Shown: one piece after another, positions 60,348-64,000 of the stretch
How positions within the stretch are numbered: the stretch's first letter is position 1
How the letters are laid out: each line of letters opens with the position of its first letter
Source: Pseudanabaena sp. lw0831
GTDB taxonomy: Bacteria > Cyanobacteriota > Cyanobacteriia > Pseudanabaenales > Pseudanabaenaceae
Reading direction: 5' to 3'
DNA length: 64,000 bases
NCBI RefSeq assembly: GCF_016584665.1
Contig: NZ_BBJB01000069.1
Location: 1-64,000, forward strand
Notes under the pieces: model-generated
The model's input: only the letters and a program-made list of their open reading frames with translations
Databases searched by the model: none
Told to the model about the DNA's origin: nothing
Made by a program: the position numbers and the translations under genes

Positions 60348-62396
60348 ATGCAGAAACCTAAACTCCCTAAAAATGAAAGCGATCGCCTAGAAGCTCTCAA
60401 TCGCTACCATATTCTTGATACCTTACCAGAACAAGAATATGACGACTTGACGCGACTAGCTGCGGAGATTTGTGGCACACCGATCTCCTTAATATCATTA
60501 GTTGATCGTGATCGACAATGGTTTAAGTCAAAAGTGGGTTTGGATGTGTCGGAAACGCCACGCGATATCTCCTTTTGTGGTCATGCAGTCGCCGATAGTG
60601 CCTTCTTAAATGTTCCTGATACAACCCAAGATGCTCGTTTTGCTGACAATCCTCTGGTGGCAAAAGATCCGAGTATTCGCTTTTATGCGGGTATGCCCTT
60701 AAAGACATCAGATAATTTTACTCTAGGGACTTTGTGTGTCATCGATCACCAGCCTAGAAATCTGACCGAAAAACAAATTCGACAATTAGAATCTCTCAGT
60801 CGGCTAGCGATTAGCCAGTTTGAATTGCGCCGCAGTAATGCAACTCGCAAAGCAGCAGAAGATGCGTTAGATGAACAATATAAACGGGAAGTCTTGCTTG
60901 CAGAAATCACCCAAAGAATTAGGCAATCTCTTAATTTAGAAGCTATTTTCCAAATTTCCGCTCAAGAACTTCGTCAATCTATGAATGCCGATCGCATCGG
61001 TATATTTAAGTTCGATCCAGCTTCTAACTGCTGCGACGGAGAATTCATATCTGAATCTGTAATAGCAGGATTTGATTCGGTAATCGCATTGAAGATCCAC
61101 GCTCATTGCTTTGGCAATCAATATGCTTCGTATTATAAAGAAGGTGGCATACAGGTTATAAATAACATTAACGAAGCGGGACTCACAGACTGTCATCAAG
61201 ATATTTTACAGCGATTTCAAGTTGTTTCTAATTTAGTAGTCCCCATCATACAGATAGAGAATTTGTGGGGTTTGCTCTGCATTCATCAATGTTCAGCACC
61301 ACGTCATTGGCAAGACTCCGAGATTAATTTTGCAAGGCGAATTGCTACCCAGTTAGAGATAGCCATTAAACAAGCCAGTTTATTTGAACTGTTAGAACAA
61401 GAGCTATTAGAACGAGAAAAGGAAGCCGACGCTAGAAAAATTCTACTGGCAGAACTTCAAGAAAGTGAATCCCGATATCGTTCAGTTATTACCAGTATGT
61501 CTGAAGGCATCGTATTGCAACAGGCAGACGGGCAAATTACTGCTTGTAATGAAAGCGCGGAAAAGATCTTGGGATTATCCGCAGATCAGATGCGAGGGTT
61601 TAAGTCCGTTGATTTTGAAAGATCGACAATTCGAGAGGATGGCTCGATTTTTTTGAGTGAAGATCATCCCGCTATGGTTACGCTCAGAACTGGACAACCA
61701 CAAACCAACGTAATTATGGGAATCTGTAAGGAAGACCGTCCGACAAGATGGATATCGATTAATTCCCAACCTTTATGTCATCCCGAGCAGACATCTCCTT
61801 ATGCTGTAGTAGCTTCTTTTGCCGATATCACAGAACAAAAATTAGCTCAAGAACTGCTAAAAATGGAAGCGGAGTTAGATCGTGTTAGATCTTTAACTGA
61901 TGGATTAACTCAAGTTGCTAATCGGCGCTGTTTTGATGATCGCTTACAAGCAGAATGGCAACGTTCAGTAAGAGAAAAACAAAGTCTTTCTCTAATCTTC
62001 TTAGATATTGATTATTTCAAACTCTACAATGATTGCTATGGACATCAAGCAGGAGATGCTTGCTTAATTCAAGTCGCACAAACTGCCGCTAGTCAACTCA
62101 AACGTCCTGCGGATCTTTTTGCCCGCTATGGAGGCGAAGAGTTTGTGGTGATTCTACCCAATACGAATATGGAAGGCGCGATCGCCGTTGTCGAATTAAT
62201 CCAACATGCTATTCATGATTTAAAAATTCCTCACGAGGCCTCTAAAGTCAGTCCTAATGTGACAATTAGCTTAGGTATTGCCAGCATCATTCCCACACAA
62301 GAACAATCTCTTGAAGATCTCATCGCGATCGCCGACAAAAATCTCTATCAGGCAAAACAACAAGGACGCGATCGTTTTTATTGTTACGCAAGTTAA
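60348..62396 (+). CDS. GAF-GAF-PAS-GGDEF diguanylate cyclase
   Basis: 682 residues. GAF 1 (about 20-165; RYHILDTLPEQEYDDLTRLA), coiled coil, GAF 2 (about 195-350; NADRIGIFKFDP) without the chromophore cysteine pattern being certain, PAS (about 375-495; ITSMSEGIVLQQADGQITAC), GGDEF (about 515-680) with LIFLDIDYFKLYNDCYGHQA, active GGEEF and the inhibitory I-site RPAD five residues ahead. It should make c-di-GMP and be feedback-inhibited. ATG 60348 is chosen over a TTG at 60339. It is inserted between the two copies of the pyrFE start. Confidence 0.93.
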   Translation: MQKPKLPKNESDRLEALNRYHILDTLPEQEYDDLTRLAAEICGTPISLISLVDRDRQWFKSKVGLDVSETPRDISFCGHAVADSAFLNVPDTTQDARFADNPLVAKDPSIRFYAGMPLKTSDNFTLGTLCVIDHQPRNLTEKQIRQLESLSRLAISQFELRRSNATRKAAEDALDEQYKREVLLAEITQRIRQSLNLEAIFQISAQELRQSMNADRIGIFKFDPASNCCDGEFISESVIAGFDSVIALKIHAHCFGNQYASYYKEGGIQVINNINEAGLTDCHQDILQRFQVVSNLVVPIIQIENLWGLLCIHQCSAPRHWQDSEINFARRIATQLEIAIKQASLFELLEQELLEREKEADARKILLAELQESESRYRSVITSMSEGIVLQQADGQITACNESAEKILGLSADQMRGFKSVDFERSTIREDGSIFLSEDHPAMVTLRTGQPQTNVIMGICKEDRPTRWISINSQPLCHPEQTSPYAVVASFADITEQKLAQELLKMEAELDRVRSLTDGLTQVANRRCFDDRLQAEWQRSVREKQSLSLIFLDIDYFKLYNDCYGHQAGDACLIQVAQTAASQLKRPADLFARYGGEEFVVILPNTNMEGAIAVVELIQHAIHDLKIPHEASKVSPNVTISLGIASIIPTQEQSLEDLIAIADKNLYQAKQQGRDRFYCYAS

Positions 62397-62450
62397 AAAG
62401 TAGACGATGTTTTTGTGAACGATCTACTTTTTGTTTTTTTAATATAGACG

Positions 62451-62541
62451 TAAGCGGTATATTTGTTGCAATCTCAAAAACCTGCTTGCATCTAAGCTGT
62501 TAAATTATGAGCTTTGCCTCAAAACTCAGGACTGCGATCGC
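62451..62541 (+). repeat. Intact copy of the duplicated pyrFE leader and start
   Basis: Matches 60130-60223, from TAAGCGG through the pyrFE start codon to GCGATCGC. Confidence 0.85.
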
Positions 62542-64000
62542 GACGAATCAGAGCATTTTGTGTTTGGGACTTGATCCAAATCCTGAAGTGATGCCTGCTA
62601 AGTACAAAGCCAAATATGACTCGGAGATGAATACTGGAGCATATCCCGATCGCACTGTGGCGTACCTATGGGAATGGATGAATTTCATTATTCAGTCCAC
62701 TGCCGATCTAGTCTGTGCTTATAAACCAACTTTGGGCTTTTATACGGCGTTAGGTGCGGGCGGTTTAGAGCTATTAGCAAAAACCTTAGCGGCGATTCCA
62801 CCAGAAATTCCGATCATTCTCGATGCTAAGCACGCAGATCTCAATAGCAGCAGTGTCATGGCAAAGTCAGCCTTTGAGCAGTGGGGGGTGGATGCGATTA
62901 CCTTGAGTCCCTATATTGGACAAGATTTGGCGGCGAGGTTTTTGATGTATCCCGACAAGGCGATTTTTGTGAGTTGCTATTCATCAAATACAACTGCCCA
63001 AGCTTTTCAAGAATATCCCAATCCTGAGAAGCCTTTATATCTCAATGTGGTGCAAAATTGCCAAGCTTGGGCAGGAATGGAGAGTTTAGCGCTAGAGATT
63101 GGTGCGGCAAATTCTGATGCTCTAGCAAAGGTGCGATCGCTAGCTCCTGAGCGCTTAATCTTAGCAAGAAGTATTTGGGCAAATAGTCAAGGTAATGGTC
63201 AAGCTAATAATCAGAGTATAAAAAACTTAGCAGAAATCCTCAATGCTGGACTAGATGCCAATGGTGGCGGTTTAATCTTGCCCGTCAATCAGGATGTACT
63301 CGCGATCGGTGAACCAGCACAATTAGTGCGATCGCTACGGGATGAAGTCAATCAGGCGATCGCGGCTACCCCTCACGATCGCCCCGCCTGCGATTTGTGG
63401 ATGCCAAATGTGTGTTTACTCGATCAAGCAGGGCATCCCCATGCCAATCTCATCTTGCAATTATTTGATATTGGGTGCATTACATTTGAAGAAACCGTAC
63501 AAGCCTCTGGTCAAATTTTTCCCTACTACATCGATTTACGGCGGATTATCTCCAATCCTCAAGTATTTGATGCAGTAATTGGGACTTATGCAGAGATCTT
63601 GCAAAATCTTAAATTCGATCGCATCGCTGGGATTCCCTATGGATCTTTGCCCACGGCTTCAGGTTTAGCATTGCGTTTAAATTTCCCCTTGATTTTCCCG
63701 CGCAAGGAGGTGAAAGCCTATGGAGCCAGACGCTTGATCGAGGGCAACTATGAAGCGGGAGAAACCATTGTTGTCGTCGATGACATTTTGATTTCTGGCA
63801 AGAGTGCGATCGAGGGAGCGCAAAAAATCGAAAGCTGTGGCTTAAAGGTGCGTGATATCGTCGTATTTATCGATCATGAGTCGGGAGTATGCGATCGCCT
63901 CCAAGAAAGTGGATATTCACCCCACTCGGTGTTAAAAATCTCGGAAATAAATGAGACACTATATCAATCTGGGCGTATAACTGAGAAACAATTTCTTGCT
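62507..64000 (+). CDS. pyrFE: Bifunctional orotidine-5'-phosphate decarboxylase / orotate phosphoribosyltransferase (3' end outside window)
   Basis: An open frame from ATG 62507 to the window edge, 498 codons seen. The first 280 residues are PyrF of the group-2 type: CLGLDPNPEVMP near 19-30, IILDAKHADLNSSSVMAKSA with the catalytic Asp-Lys-Asp pattern, and DANGGGLILPVNQD. From about residue 295 a PyrE domain follows (FPYYIDLRRIISNP; GIPYGSLPTASGLALRL; VVVVDDILISGKSAIEG, a PRPP loop lacking the usual Thr-Gly-Gly). The fusion catalyses the last two steps of UMP synthesis. No gap or frameshift in the seen part. Confidence 0.93.
   Translation, partial: MSFASKLRTAIATNQSILCLGLDPNPEVMPAKYKAKYDSEMNTGAYPDRTVAYLWEWMNFIIQSTADLVCAYKPTLGFYTALGAGGLELLAKTLAAIPPEIPIILDAKHADLNSSSVMAKSAFEQWGVDAITLSPYIGQDLAARFLMYPDKAIFVSCYSSNTTAQAFQEYPNPEKPLYLNVVQNCQAWAGMESLALEIGAANSDALAKVRSLAPERLILARSIWANSQGNGQANNQSIKNLAEILNAGLDANGGGLILPVNQDVLAIGEPAQLVRSLRDEVNQAIAATPHDRPACDLWMPNVCLLDQAGHPHANLILQLFDIGCITFEETVQASGQIFPYYIDLRRIISNPQVFDAVIGTYAEILQNLKFDRIAGIPYGSLPTASGLALRLNFPLIFPRKEVKAYGARRLIEGNYEAGETIVVVDDILISGKSAIEGAQKIESCGLKVRDIVVFIDHESGVCDRLQESGYSPHSVLKISEINETLYQSGRITEKQFLA

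Overview
The window looks like chromosomal DNA from a filamentous or early-branching cyanobacterium, most likely of the Pseudanabaena type. The HIP1 octamer GCGATCGC is very frequent, the coding content is typically cyanobacterial (Tic22-like protein, a DUF3086 protein, a DUF697 GTPase, the Crp-type regulator, Uma2 and DUF29 families), and intergenic spaces are crowded with palindromes. The genus is an inference; nothing in the window names it. No rRNA, tRNA or CRISPR array was found.

Layout. 1-1.2 kb: a two-gene unit (small hydrophobic protein plus TPR protein) whose products share one glycine/asparagine motif, C-terminal in one and N-terminal in the other. 1.4-4.7 kb: apt, then the urate-degradation genes hpxO, uraD and puuE. 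4.8-11.8 kb: housekeeping and signalling genes (hemH, a CheY-like regulator, a DUF362 protein, ychF, a 24-codon gene with its own promoter and terminator, and a CLC-CBS-USP transporter). 11.8-16.2 kb: an accessory island with an IS256-family remnant, higBA, a RelE/ParE module, a DUF4160/DUF2442 pair, an Mrr-like endonuclease and a PIN/DUF2281 module. 16.2-29.3 kb: cysK, mutS, a phosphoesterase, a Crp-type regulator, rplY, purA, a renalase-like oxidoreductase, an asparaginase-type hydrolase and ffh. 29.4-34.9 kb: a second accessory island with a broken Uma2 gene, DUF433 proteins, a zinc-finger protein with a HEPN-like motif, two toxin-antitoxin modules, DUF29, MOSC and PIN genes. 34.9-51.5 kb: GTPase, tic22-like, DUF3086, EAL regulator, peptide-binding lipoprotein, ispF, xdhABC and a hybrid sensor kinase. 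51.5-56 kb: a third island with two neighbouring NTPases and a broken BrnT module. 56-64 kb: efflux adaptor, FHA-cyclase, M23 peptidase, GAF-PAS-GGDEF protein and the start of pyrFE.

How genes work together. xdhABC (44.6-49.4 kb) should make urate from hypoxanthine and xanthine, and hpxO-uraD-puuE (2-4.7 kb) should carry urate to allantoate. apt and purA serve purine salvage and synthesis. The MOSC protein may relate to the molybdenum cofactor that XdhB needs. c-di-GMP (EAL, GGDEF) and cyclic-nucleotide (FHA-cyclase, Crp-type) signalling genes are scattered through the window.

The most unusual signals are non-coding or architectural. (i) Degenerate arrays of HIP1-spaced units sit at the 3' ends of successive toxin-antitoxin and defence modules. 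(ii) More than twenty intergenic hairpins keep the same tip and foot while their arms differ from copy to copy yet stay paired, many of them in divergent promoter regions where they cannot be terminators. (iii) Two accessory insertions are each flanked by a duplicated end of the neighbouring gene. (iv) At least two toxins (HigB, BrnT) are inactivated while their antitoxins remain open. (v) There is a short gene with an ideal ribosome binding site, and a possible paired-motif signalling unit at the left edge.
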